From Aquariibacter albus (GTDB lineage Bacteria; Pseudomonadota; Gammaproteobacteria; Burkholderiales; Burkholderiaceae_C), in assembly GCF_014145335.1 (NCBI RefSeq), contig NZ_JACIVI010000001.1, forward strand, positions 744,001-808,000: a stretch of 64,000 bases of DNA, given 5' to 3'. Below the pieces are notes generated by a model. It was given only the letters and a program-made list of their open reading frames with translations, had not been told where the DNA came from and did no database searches. Position numbers and translations under genes: made by a program. Every line of letters begins with the position of its first letter. Within the stretch, counting starts at the first letter, position 1. Shown here in pieces: positions 6,474 to 15,700 of the stretch.

Positions 6474-9070
6474 CCCAGGTCCTCGCGCACGGCCCGCACC
6501 GGGTCGACCCGCAGGGCGCGCCGGGCCGCGGCCGCGGCCGCGGCGACGGTGGCGGCCAGCACGGCCAGGGCCAGGCCGGCCAGGGGCAGGGGGTCGATCT
6601 GCATCGGCAGCGTCCAGTGAAAGCTCTGCGGGTTCACGACGAGGATCAGCACGGCCGCGATCGCCAGGCCCAGGCCCAGGCCCAGCACGATGCCGAGCAG
6701 GGCCCAGACCGCCGCCTCGGCCGTCACCAGGGCCAGCAGTTGGCGGCGGCTGAAGCCCAGGTGCAGCAGCAGGCCGAACTCGCGCCGCCGGGCCAGCACC
6801 TGGGCCGACAGGCTGGCCGCCACGCCGAACAGGCCGATGCCGATCGCCACGGCCTGCAGCCAGCGGGTGATCGCGAAGCTGCGGTCGAAGATCTCCAGCG
6901 AGAGCTGGCGGATGCCGTCGGCGCGCTGCAGCGCCAGGCCCTGGCCGCCCGGCAGGCGGGCGGCCGCAGCGCGCAGGGCCTCGGCCACCGCGTCGGCCGA
7001 GGCACCTTCGTCCAGGCTGATCGCCAGGTCCTGCGGCGCGTCCTGCCCGCCCAGGGCCAGGTGGTCGCGGCGGTCGATCACCAGCGCGCCGTGCTGGCGG
7101 GCGTAGTCGCGCCAGATGCCGTGCACCCGCAGGGCCACCGGGCGGTGGCGGCCGGCCGCATCGGGCAGGGGCAGGAGCAGGCGATCGCCCGGCTGGCTGC
7201 CGTAGAGGCGCGCGAAGGCTTCGCTGACCCAGACGGCCGGCTCGGGCGCGCGGCCCCGCCAGGGCGGGCCGATCAGCGGCAGGGCCTCGTCCGGCCGCTC
7301 GGGCAGGCTGCGGGCGATCAGCGTCACCGCCGGCCGTGCCGGATCCAGCTGCAGGGGCAGGCTTTGCAGGGTGTCGACCCGGCGCACGCCGGGCAGGGCG
7401 GCAGCGGCTTCGCGCAGGCCGGGCGGCAGCGGGGGCGTCTCGCCGGCCACGGGTGCCAGGCGGGCGTAGAGCGCGGCGGGCAGCACCGCATCCAGCCAGT
7501 CGCTCACCGCGCCGCGGAAGCTGCCCACCATCACCGTCAGCGCCACCGACAGTGCCAGGCTGGCGACCACGCCGGCCACCACCACCGTGGCCTGCTGGCG
7601 CTGCCGCCGCGCGCGCGCCAGGGCCAGGCCGAGCAGGGTGTGCCAGCCGGCCGCCGCCGGCGCACGCCTCGGGCCCTGCGCCCAGGCCGGCGCGGGCAGC
7701 CGCCGGGCCAGGCCCGGCACGCAGGCGATGCCGCCCAGCAACATCAGCGCGATGCCCAGGTAGGCGCCCAGCGGCAGCCCGTCGAGCGGCGGCAGCAGGC
7801 TCAGCAGCAGACCGGCCGGCAGCAGCAGGGGGTCGGCCCAGGCGCGCAGGCGGCCGGGCCCGGGGCCGTCCAGCGTCGCCACGCCCTTGAGCACCTGGGT
7901 CGGGGTCAGGTGCTCGGCCGCGCGTGCGGGCCCCCAGCCGCCGACCAGGGCCGCGCCCAGGCCCAGCGTGCCGTGCACCAGCGTGGCCCCCAGGCCCACC
8001 CGCAGGCCGGGGCCCTGTTCGGCAGCGGCCGGGAAGTAGCCGCCGCCCAGGTCGCCGCCCAGCAGGCGCAGCGCCAGCCAGGCCAGGCCGGCCCCCAGCA
8101 GCAGGCCGGCGACGCTGCCGAAACCGCCGATCAGCGCCGACTCCGCCAGTACCAGCTGCCGCCGCAGCGCCGCCGGCACGCCGAGCACCCCCAGCAGGGC
8201 CAGTTGCGGCAGGCGCTGCGCCACTGCCAGGGCCAGCACCGCATGGACCAGGAAGGCGCCGGTGAACAGCGCGATGCCGGCCAGCACCGTCAGATTGACC
8301 CGGTAGGCCCGCGAGGCGCCGGCCAGGCGGCTGGTCCGGTCGGCCGCGCTCTGCAGTTGCAGGCCGGCCTCGGGTGGATGGCGTTGCTGCCAGTCGCGCC
8401 GGAAGGCTTCGCGGTCCACGCCCTCGGCCAGGCGCAGCTCGATGCGGCTGAGCCGGCCCAGCCGGCCGGCCAGGGGCTGCAGGCCCGCCAGGTCCATCAC
8501 GGCCAGCGGTGGGCCGGCATCGGCGAAGTCGCCTGCCACCGCCAGGTCCAGGGCGCGGCCCTCGGGTCCGGCCAGGCGCAGCGTCGAGCCGGCCGCCCGG
8601 CCCAGGGCCTGCTGGGCGGAAGCATTCAGGAAGATCAGGCCGGGGTCGAGGGCGGCGAGGGGCTCGCGATCCTGCGGGCGGGGGAGCAGCGTGGGCGCCA
8701 GCGAAGCCGCGGCCAGCGCATCCAGGCCCAGCACCCGAAGCGCGGGCTGGCCCGGCCCGGCCGCTTGCAGCCGCGCCTCCAGCAGGGGCAGGGCCTGGGC
8801 GACCGTGGGCAAGGCCAGCAGCTCGGTCAGCACGCCTTCGTCGAAGTCGCCGGCGGCGGCCTGCAGCACCCAGTCGGGCGCGGCATCGGCCCGCCGGCCG
8901 GCGGACTCGAAGGCGTCGAGCGCCGAGCCGTGGATCAGATGCACGGCAAAGGCCAGCGCCACCCCCAGCGCCACCGCCAACGCCGCCAGCCCCTGCCGCA
9001 GGCGCTGCGCCCGCCAGACCGGGTGGGAGACCGTGCGCAGCAAGGTCGTCAGGGCAGGGCGGGCAGACAT
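6470..9070 (-). CDS. Large FtsX-family ABC transporter permease
   Basis: This 866-aa inner-membrane protein has two FtsX-type halves. A first membrane helix lies near residues 25-45 and is followed by a long periplasmic domain; helix clusters follow near 270-380 and 430-520, then a second periplasmic domain and three final helices within the last 130 residues. The start at 9070 (MSARPALTTLLRTV) is chosen because the reading frame upstream is poor and has no family similarity. It couples to the AttH-like gene downstream. Its likely ATPase is encoded at 11157-11846 on the same strand, separated by a gene in the opposite direction. MacB/LolCE relatives extract or move lipoproteins and other substrates by mechanotransmission; the substrate here is unknown. 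Confidence 0.88.
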   Translation of the reverse strand: MSARPALTTLLRTVSHPVWRAQRLRQGLAALAVALGVALAFAVHLIHGSALDAFESAGRRADAAPDWVLQAAAGDFDEGVLTELLALPTVAQALPLLEARLQAAGPGQPALRVLGLDALAAASLAPTLLPRPQDREPLAALDPGLIFLNASAQQALGRAAGSTLRLAGPEGRALDLAVAGDFADAGPPLAVMDLAGLQPLAGRLGRLSRIELRLAEGVDREAFRRDWQQRHPPEAGLQLQSAADRTSRLAGASRAYRVNLTVLAGIALFTGAFLVHAVLALAVAQRLPQLALLGVLGVPAALRRQLVLAESALIGGFGSVAGLLLGAGLAWLALRLLGGDLGGGYFPAAAEQGPGLRVGLGATLVHGTLGLGAALVGGWGPARAAEHLTPTQVLKGVATLDGPGPGRLRAWADPLLLPAGLLLSLLPPLDGLPLGAYLGIALMLLGGIACVPGLARRLPAPAWAQGPRRAPAAAGWHTLLGLALARARRQRQQATVVVAGVVASLALSVALTVMVGSFRGAVSDWLDAVLPAALYARLAPVAGETPPLPPGLREAAAALPGVRRVDTLQSLPLQLDPARPAVTLIARSLPERPDEALPLIGPPWRGRAPEPAVWVSEAFARLYGSQPGDRLLLPLPDAAGRHRPVALRVHGIWRDYARQHGALVIDRRDHLALGGQDAPQDLAISLDEGASADAVAEALRAAAARLPGGQGLALQRADGIRQLSLEIFDRSFAITRWLQAVAIGIGLFGVAASLSAQVLARRREFGLLLHLGFSRRQLLALVTAEAAVWALLGIVLGLGLGLAIAAVLILVVNPQSFHWTLPMQIDPLPLAGLALAVLAATVAAAAAAARRALRVDPVRAVREDLG

Positions 9071-9183
9071 CGGCGCGATTGTCGAAGCCCGATCGACCGG
9101 GCGCGGCTTCGAGGGGCATGGACCGGCCGTGGACACCGTGCCACGGCCGGCCACCCGCTTGAGGGGGGCGGGCTGCCATTCCA

Positions 9184-9202
9184 TGACGTTTGCTGACGTC
9201 AG
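9184..9202. promoter_or_regulatory. Palindromic operator candidate between divergent genes
   Basis: The perfect palindrome CTGACGTCAG (9193-9202) is preceded 10 nt earlier by another TGACGT (9184-9189). It lies in the 244-nt region separating the permease gene (leftward) from the repeat-protein gene (rightward), about 115-120 nt from each start. A short CA tract follows at 9211-9227. No regulator can be named. Confidence 0.35.
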
Positions 9203-9314
9203 AAACGACTGCACACACACCCACACCGCCTTGGGGCGTCCGGGCCGCTAGCCTGCGGCTCGCGTGAGGGTTCGCCCTTGCCCAAGATCCCGATTCCCCC
9301 GTGCAGGAGCCTTC

Positions 9315-11081
9315 ATGAATTCAAGCCAGCCCGAGCCGACTGCGGCCTTCGTTGCGGACGCAACGTCCACGACCGTGGCACCCGTCGAGCTGGGTACGGT
9401 CGCCGCCGCTGCCCCCACGAACCCCGAGATCCCGGTTGCCGTGATGCGCCAGGGAGGCGTCGTGAACGTGCCGCGCGGCCAGGCCCTGCTGGCCGGCGAT
9501 CGGGTGGTGACGGGTGCCGAGGCGGTCGAGGTGCTGGTGCCCAACGGTCCGGGCAATCGCCAGGCGCTGGTGAAGGTTGCGCCGAACTCCGAGGTCATCG
9601 TCCGCCCGGCGGCGGTCGATCCCGATGCGCCGCCGGCCGACCTGCTGGTCGTGGCCGGGGATGCCGCCTTCGTCGAGATCGTCGATCCGGCCGGTGAGCC
9701 GATCGTCATGCTGAAGAAGAGCAGCTCGGCCGTGGCCGGGGCGGCCGGCTTCTTCGACGATGCCGCCGGGGCGGGCCTGCTGGCCGCGGCCCTGCTCGGC
9801 GGCGGCCTGGCCGCTGCGGCCGCGCTCGACGATGACGACGACAACGACAACCCGCCGCCCCCGCCGCCGCCCGCGCCGCTGCCGTCCACGCTGACCTCCG
9901 GCGTCGACCGCACCGTCGAAGGCGTGACGGGCGTCGTCTCCGGCCTGCTGGGTGGCCTGCTGGGCGCCGAGACCGCCGCGGCCCTCGATCCGCTGCTCGG
10001 CAACGTCAATGGCCAGCTCGACGCGATCACCTCGCAGCTCGACGCCCTCCTGCTCGGCCCCGAGCTGAACGGCGGCGGTGCGCTGGACCAGGTCGACGGC
10101 CTGGTGGCCAGCCTGACCCCCACCCTGGACCTGCTGGGCGGCGATGCCGTCTCCAGCACGGTCAACCACCTGGTGGACCACCTGACCGATCTGGTCGGGG
10201 ACCTGGTCGGCACCGATGTGCTGGCCGGCCACAGCACCGAGACGGTCGCCGGCCTGCTCGACACGGTCGATCTGCTCGCGGCCGACCTGCTGACCGACGT
10301 CGGCGGCCTGCTGGGCGACGACACGCTGCTGGCCGAGGCCCTGGTGCCGACGCTCGACACCGTCACCGACCTGGTCGGTGGTCTGCTCAGCCCGGTGACC
10401 GACCTGGTCGACGGCCTGCTCGGCGTCGACGGCGGCCTGATCGGTGGCCTGCTGGGCGGCGGCCTGCTCGGGGACAGCCTGCTCGGCGGCGGTCTGCTGG
10501 ACGGCCTGCTCGGTGGGGATCTGCTGGGCGGCCTGCTCGGCGCCGACGGTCTCCTGGGCGGTTTGCTGGGGGGCGGCACGGGGGGCTTGCTGGGCGGTCT
10601 GCCGCTGGTCGGCGACCTGCTGGGCGGTGACCTGCTGAATGGCGGCCTGCTCGATGGCCTGCTCGGTGCCGACGGCCTGGTCGGCGGGCTGCTGGGTGGA
10701 GATCTGCTGGGCGGCCTGCTCGGCGGCGATGTGCTGGGCGGCGACCTGCTGGGTGGCGGGCTGCTCGACGGTCTGCTCGGTGCCGACGGCCTGCTCGGCG
10801 GCTTGCTGGGGGGAGACCTCTTGGGGGGCCTGCTCGGTGGCGATCTGCTGGGCGGCGACCTGCTGGGTGGTCTGCTCGGCAGCGGCAGCGGCGGTGGCCT
10901 GCTCGACGGCTTGCTGGGGCCGGACGGTCTGGTCGGCGGCCTGCTGGGCTCGGAAGGGCTGGCAGGCGGCCTGCTCGGCGGCACCGACGGCCTGCTGTCC
11001 GGCGGTCTGGTCAGCTCGCTGCTCGGTGACACCGACACCAGCCTGCTGAACCTGCTGCAGCCGGCGACGACGGCCACCTGA
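9315..11081 (+). CDS. FecR-like domain plus Gly/Leu-rich repeat protein, probably surface or membrane associated
   Basis: Start at 9315 is set by AGGAG at 9305-9309. The 588-aa product has three parts. Residues about 40-130 resemble a FecR-type beta domain (ALLAGDRVVTG, VKVAPNSEVIV). Next is a hydrophobic Ala/Leu/Gly helix, an acidic DDDDDNDN run and a proline stretch. The C-terminal two thirds contains LLGG-type units that become nearly pure repeats of LLGGD, LLGAD and GLLDGLLG. There is no classical N-terminal signal. Proteins built this way are seen in beta- and gammaproteobacteria as large adhesin-like or uncharacterised surface proteins. The gene interrupts an otherwise co-oriented ABC operon. 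Function unknown. Confidence 0.75.
   Translation: MNSSQPEPTAAFVADATSTTVAPVELGTVAAAAPTNPEIPVAVMRQGGVVNVPRGQALLAGDRVVTGAEAVEVLVPNGPGNRQALVKVAPNSEVIVRPAAVDPDAPPADLLVVAGDAAFVEIVDPAGEPIVMLKKSSSAVAGAAGFFDDAAGAGLLAAALLGGGLAAAAALDDDDDNDNPPPPPPPAPLPSTLTSGVDRTVEGVTGVVSGLLGGLLGAETAAALDPLLGNVNGQLDAITSQLDALLLGPELNGGGALDQVDGLVASLTPTLDLLGGDAVSSTVNHLVDHLTDLVGDLVGTDVLAGHSTETVAGLLDTVDLLAADLLTDVGGLLGDDTLLAEALVPTLDTVTDLVGGLLSPVTDLVDGLLGVDGGLIGGLLGGGLLGDSLLGGGLLDGLLGGDLLGGLLGADGLLGGLLGGGTGGLLGGLPLVGDLLGGDLLNGGLLDGLLGADGLVGGLLGGDLLGGLLGGDVLGGDLLGGGLLDGLLGADGLLGGLLGGDLLGGLLGGDLLGGDLLGGLLGSGSGGGLLDGLLGPDGLVGGLLGSEGLAGGLLGGTDGLLSGGLVSSLLGDTDTSLLNLLQPATTAT
10408..11004 (+). repeat. Tandem degenerate repeat coding for LLGG units
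   Basis: Within the preceding gene, DNA units such as GGCCTGCTGGGCGGC and GACCTGCTGGGCGGC recur in tandem with substitutions, encoding GLLGG/DLLGG blocks. Longer blocks also recur (the GLLDGLLGADGL unit appears at least twice exactly), which suggests expansion by slippage or unequal crossing-over. The tract is prone to length variation and assembly error. Confidence 0.85.
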
Positions 11082-11156
11082 TCCGCCACGGCGCAGAGCC
11101 TGTCGCAGCGCGCGGGGCCTTCCGGGGCCCTGCACACGGCCCGGCACGGGGCGGCT

Positions 11157-11846
11157 TCAGCCGCTGCGGCCGGGCCGCAGTCCGTCGGGGTGCAGGCGCA
11201 GCACGCGGTCGGCCCGCGCGGCGGCCGCCTCGGCATGGGTGACCAGCAGCACGGCCGTGCCTTCGCGGCGCCGGGCGGCGTCCAGCAGGTCGAGGATGCG
11301 GGCGGCGGTGCCCGGGTCCAGGTTGCCGGTCGGTTCGTCGGCCAGCAGCAGCCGGGGCCGGTGCACCAGGGCCCGTGCGATCGCCACCCGCTGCAGCTGC
11401 CCGCCCGAAAGCTGGGCCGGCATCCGCCCGCCCAGGCCGTCCAGGCCGGTGGCCTCCAGCATCTCGGCCACCCGGGCGCGGATGCGATCCCCCGCCTGGC
11501 CCAGCAACTGCAGCGGCAGGCCGACGTTCTCGGCCACGGTCAGCTGCGGCAGCACGTGGAAGGCCTGGAAGACGAAGCCCAGGCGCTCGCGGCGCAGCCG
11601 CGCCCAGCCGGCCTCGTCCAGCCCGCCGAGCTCCTCGCCGTCCAGCCAGAGGCGGCCGGCGTCGATCGGCTCCAGGCCAGCCACCGCATGCAGCAGGGTC
11701 GACTTGCCGACGCCCGAATCGCCGACCAGGGCCAGGAACTCGCCGGCTTCCAGCCGCAGCGAGACCTCGCGGAAGACCGGCACCTCGCCATGTCGCTTGG
11801 CGAGCGCTTGCAGTTCGAGCAGGGGCCTGGGCGCGGCGTGTGTCAC
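11157..11846 (-). CDS. ABC transporter ATPase, LolD/MacB type
   Basis: The 229-aa cytoplasmic ATPase has Walker A GDSGVGKST (42-50), Q-loop FVFQAFHVLP, signature QLSGGQLQR (about 145-153), Walker B LLLADEPTGNLD (166-177) and H-loop LVTHAEAAA. The FVFQ...LLP and ADEPTGNLD wording is characteristic of the LolD/MacB/FtsE group that pairs with FtsX-type permeases, so the permease at 6470-9070 is the natural partner. Its ATG overlaps the trhO stop by 4 nt (ATGA), so it is expressed with trhO. It is separated from its presumed permease by the oppositely oriented repeat-protein gene. Confidence 0.93.
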   Translation of the reverse strand: MTHAAPRPLLELQALAKRHGEVPVFREVSLRLEAGEFLALVGDSGVGKSTLLHAVAGLEPIDAGRLWLDGEELGGLDEAGWARLRRERLGFVFQAFHVLPQLTVAENVGLPLQLLGQAGDRIRARVAEMLEATGLDGLGGRMPAQLSGGQLQRVAIARALVHRPRLLLADEPTGNLDPGTAARILDLLDAARRREGTAVLLVTHAEAAAARADRVLRLHPDGLRPGRSG

Positions 11847-12646
11847 CCGGCCAGTGTCGTCGCGCCGCCGGCAGGCTGCGCCGGCGCGGGCTTTGCCGGC
11901 CGCAGCGCCGGGTCGAGCGCGCCGCGTTCGTCGAAGACCACGCAGTCGCCGATCCAGTGCCGGCCGCCGACGGTCTCCAGGTACTGCAGGATGCCGCCCT
12001 CAAGCTGAAGCAGGTGCGTCAGGCCCAGCTCGGCACCGAGCAGGGCCGCCTTCTCGCAGCGGATCCCGCCGGTGCAGTAGCTGACCACGGTGGCGTCGCG
12101 CAGCGTGTCGGCCGCCGCCGCCAGGGCCTCGGGGAAGGCGCTGAACTTGTCCAGGCGCCAGTCGATCGCGCCGGCAAAGCGGCCGGCGTCGACTTCCCAG
12201 GCATTGCGGGTGTCGAGCAGGCGCAGCGGCCGGCCGGCATCGTCGCAGCCGGCGTCGAGCCAGCGGGCCAGGGTCGCGGCATCGACCGCTGGCGCGCGGC
12301 CCGCGGCGGGCTGCACGGCCGGCCGGTCCATGCGGATGATCTCGCGCTTGATCTTGACCTTCAGCCGGGCGAAGGGCAGGGCCTCGCTCCAGCTGCGCTT
12401 GGCGGGCAGGGCCGCCAGACGGGCATCGATCCGGCCCAGCTGTGCCAGCAGGCCCAGGGCCGCCGCCTCGGGGCCGGCCAGGAAGAGGTTGATGCCTTCG
12501 GGCGCAAGCAGCACCGTGCCCCGCAGGCCGGCGGCCTCGGCGGCGGCCCGGATCGCGGCCTGCAGCGCCGGCAGTTCGTCCAGCGGCACGAAGCGATAGG
12601 CCGCAAGGTTGAGCACGGCGGCCGGTGGGGCAGGGGCATCGGACAT
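11843..12646 (-). CDS. trhO: tRNA uridine(34) hydroxylase TrhO (rhodanese family, YceA)
   Basis: TrhO makes 5-hydroxyuridine at the tRNA wobble position. The 267-aa product has the N-terminal acylphosphatase-like domain (GTVLLAPEGINLFLAG, about 43-58), the linker KVKIKREIIRMD, and a rhodanese domain with LLDTRNAWEVDAGRF and the active-site loop YCTGGIRCEKA (Cys191 and Cys197). A TAGAAT hexamer lies 7 nt before the ATG and no ribosome-binding site is visible, so the message may be leaderless. Cotranscribed with the downstream ABC ATPase by a 4-nt overlap. It is divergent from dnaE. Confidence 0.93.
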   Translation of the reverse strand: MSDAPAPPAAVLNLAAYRFVPLDELPALQAAIRAAAEAAGLRGTVLLAPEGINLFLAGPEAAALGLLAQLGRIDARLAALPAKRSWSEALPFARLKVKIKREIIRMDRPAVQPAAGRAPAVDAATLARWLDAGCDDAGRPLRLLDTRNAWEVDAGRFAGAIDWRLDKFSAFPEALAAAADTLRDATVVSYCTGGIRCEKAALLGAELGLTHLLQLEGGILQYLETVGGRHWIGDCVVFDERGALDPALRPAKPAPAQPAGGATTLAG

Positions 12647-12653
12647 GGGCCGG

Positions 12654-12659
12654 ATTCTA
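12654..12659 (-). promoter_or_regulatory. -10 element of trhO, leaderless geometry
   Basis: TAGAAT on the minus strand lies 7 nt before the trhO ATG, placing transcription initiation at or next to the start codon. No clear -35 is seen. Assignment is by position and similarity only. Confidence 0.5.
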
Positions 12660-12765
12660 GGAAGAGGGCCTCGCAGGGCCGGGCCGCCCGGGGGCTCCGG
12701 TGCCCCTGCCGCAGCCGACCGTGTCCGGTCCGTCTCCGCCGGCCGGACCGCCCAGGGGGCCTTGC

Positions 12766-12771
12766 TAGGAT
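12766..12771 (+). promoter_or_regulatory. Extended -10 element of dnaE, leaderless geometry
   Basis: TAGGAT preceded by TGC (an extended -10) ends 6 nt before the dnaE ATG, so the predicted first transcribed base is the A of the start codon. The intervening CCCC-rich stretch contains no Shine-Dalgarno sequence. Confidence 0.5.
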
Positions 12772-12777
12772 GCCCCG

Positions 12778-15700
12778 ATGAGCGCCGACCCCAAGCCGAC
12801 CCCTTTCGTCCACCTGCGCAGCCACACCGAGTTCTCGGTGGTCGACAGCACGCTGCGCATCGGCGATCTGGTGGCCGCCGCTGCGGCCGACGGCCAGCCG
12901 GCGCTGGCGGTGACCGATCTCGCCAACCTCTTCGGCGCGATCAAGTTCTACAACAAGGCCCGCAGCAAGGGCGTGCAGCCCCTGCTGGGCGCCGAGGTCT
13001 GGCTGGCGCCCGAGGCGGCCGACCGCGTGCCGACCCGCCTGCTGCTGCTGGTCCAGGACGCGCAGGGCTACCGCCATCTCTCCGAGCTGCTCGGCGCGGC
13101 TTGGACCGGCGAGCTGCACCGCGGCACCACCCCCTGCCTGACGCTGGACGCGCTGGCCGCCCGCGCCACGGGCCTGATCGCGCTCTCGGGCTTCGACCTC
13201 GGCGCGGTCGGCCAAGCCCTGCTGGCCGGTGACGAGGCCCGGGCCGAGGCCCTGGCCCGGCAGCTGGCCGCGATCTTCCCCGGCCGCTATGTGCTGGAGC
13301 TGCAGCGCGCCGGCCGGCCGCAGGACGAGCCCCTGGTCCGCGCGACCCTGCCCTTCGCGGCCCGCCTGGGCCTGCCGGTGGTCGCGACCCATCCGATCCA
13401 GTTCCTGACGGCCGACGACTTCGAGGCCCACGAGGCCCGCACCTGCATTGCCGAGGGCGAGACCCTGGCCAACCCCAAGCGGCCCAAGCGCTTCACGCCC
13501 GAACAGCGCTTCCAGACCACGGCCGAGATGCAGGCCCGCTTCGCCGACCTGCCGCAGGCCCTGGCCAACAGCGTGGCCCTGGCCCGCCGCTGCGCCCTGA
13601 GCCTGGTGCTGGGCAAGCCGCAGCTGCCGGACTTCCCGACCCCGCTGCGCCCCGGCCCGGACGGCGTGCCCGTGCCCATGCCCATGGCCGACTACTTCCG
13701 CGAGGCCTCGCAAGCCGGGCTGGAGGAGCGTCTGGTCCAGCTCTATCCCGATCCGGCGGCCCGCGAAGCCGCCCGGCCGCGCTACCTGGAGCGGCTGGAC
13801 TTCGAGATCGGCGTGATCCTGAAGATGGGCTTCCCCGGCTACTTCCTGATCGTGGCCGACTTCATCAACTGGGCCAAGACGCACGACTGCCCGGTCGGGC
13901 CGGGCCGCGGTTCGGGCGCCGGCAGCCTGGTGGCCTATGCGCTGAAGATCACCGACCTGGACCCGCTCGCCTACAACCTGCTGTTCGAGCGCTTCCTGAA
14001 CCCCGACCGGGTCTCGATGCCCGACTTCGACATCGACTTCTGCCAGGGCAACCGCGACCGCGTCATCGACTACGTCAAGCTCAAGTACGGCCGCGATGCG
14101 GTCAGCCAGATCGCCACCTTCGGCACCATGGCCGCCAAGGCGGCGCTGCGCGACGTGGGCCGGGTGCTCGGCATGGGCTATGGCCATGTGGACAGCATCG
14201 CCAAGCTGGTGCCGGCCCCGCCTGGCAAGACCGTGACCCTGGCCCGCCCCGGCGACAAGCCCGACCCCGGCCTGATCTATGCGCGCAAGGAGGCGCCGGA
14301 GATCGAGCAGCGCGAGCAGAAGGAAGAGGAGGTGGCCGAACTGCTGGCCCTGGCCGAGCGGGTGGAGGGCCTGGTCCGCAACATCGGCATGCATGCCGGC
14401 GGCGTGCTGATCGCGCCCGGCAAGATCACCGACTTCTGCCCGCTCTACCAGCAGCCCGGCAGCGACAGCGCGGTCAGCCAGTACGACAAGGACGACGTCG
14501 AGGCCATCGGCCTGGTGAAGTTCGACTTCCTGGGCCTGGCCACGCTGACCATCCTGGAGCTGGCCCGGAAGTTCATCGTCGCGCGCCACCCCGCGCGCAA
14601 GGACTTCAGCTTCGAGACCCTGGCCCTCGACGACCGCGCCACCTACCGCCTGCTCAGCGAGGGCCGGACGGTGGCCGTGTTCCAGCTGGAATCGCGCGGC
14701 ATGCAGGGCATGCTGCGCGAGGCCAAGCCCAGCGTCTTCGAGGACATCATCGCCCTGGTGGCCCTGTACCGCCCCGGGCCGATGGACCTGATCCCCAGCT
14801 TCTGCGCGCGCAAGCACGGTCGCGAGGAGGTCGAGTACCCCCACCCGCTGATGGAGGGCGTGCTCAAGGAGACCTACGGGATCATGGTCTACCAGGAGCA
14901 GGTCATGCAGGTGGCGCAGATCGTCGGCGGCTACTCGCTCGGCGGCGCCGACCTGCTGCGCCGGGCCATGGGCAAGAAGAAGCCCGAGGAGATGGCCAAG
15001 CACCGGGTCATCTTCGCCGAGGGCGCCGACAAAAAGGGCATCGACGCCGCCAAGGCCAACGAGATCTTCGACCTGATGGAGAAGTTCGCGGGCTACGGCT
15101 TCAACAAGTCGCATGCCGCGGCCTACGCCCTGCTGGCCTATCACACGGCCTGGGCCAAGGTGCATCACCCGGCCGAGTTCTTCGCGGCCAACATGACGGT
15201 GTCGATCGACGACACCGACAAGCTGAAGATCTTCCACGACGACGCCGTCGCGCAGTTCGGCATCGTCTTCGAGGCGCCGGACATCAACACCGGCACCTGG
15301 GGCTTCGAGCCGGTCGATCCGCCGGCCGAGGGCGAGCCGGGCCGCCTGCCGAAGCAGGACGGCGAGGGGTTCAAGGAGCGGGGCCGCGTCCGCTACGCGC
15401 TGGGTGCGGTCAAGGGCACGGGGCAGGGCGCGGTCGAGGCCATCGTCGAGGCCCGCGAGGCCGGCGGCCCCTTCCGCAGCTTCTTCGACTTCTGCCGCCG
15501 CATCGACCGCCAGCGGGTGAACAAGCGCGCCGTCGAGGCCCTGGTGAAGGCCGGCGCCTTCGACCGCATCACGCCCGAGCGCGCGGCCCTGGTCGCCAGC
15601 ATCGGCCTGGGCTTCGAGGATGCCGAGGCCCAGGCCCGCCATGCCGACCAGGGCGGCCTCTTCGACTTCGGCGGCGAGGACGTGCATGGCGCTTCCACCC

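Noticed and set aside
3423-6620. A 1065-codon plus-strand frame opposite the ABC exporter and the AttH-like gene
   Set aside because: Shadow of two recognised minus-strand genes; no ribosome-binding site and no domain.
9211-9227. CA-rich tract in the divergent intergenic region
   Set aside because: Too short and irregular for a microsatellite or a functional claim.
9248-11236. Minus-strand frame rich in Pro/Ser/Arg opposite the LLGG-repeat gene
   Set aside because: The Ser-Pro-Pro repeats are the reverse complement of the Gly-Leu repeat; the plus strand has the AGGAG site, the domain structure and sensible N-terminal residues.
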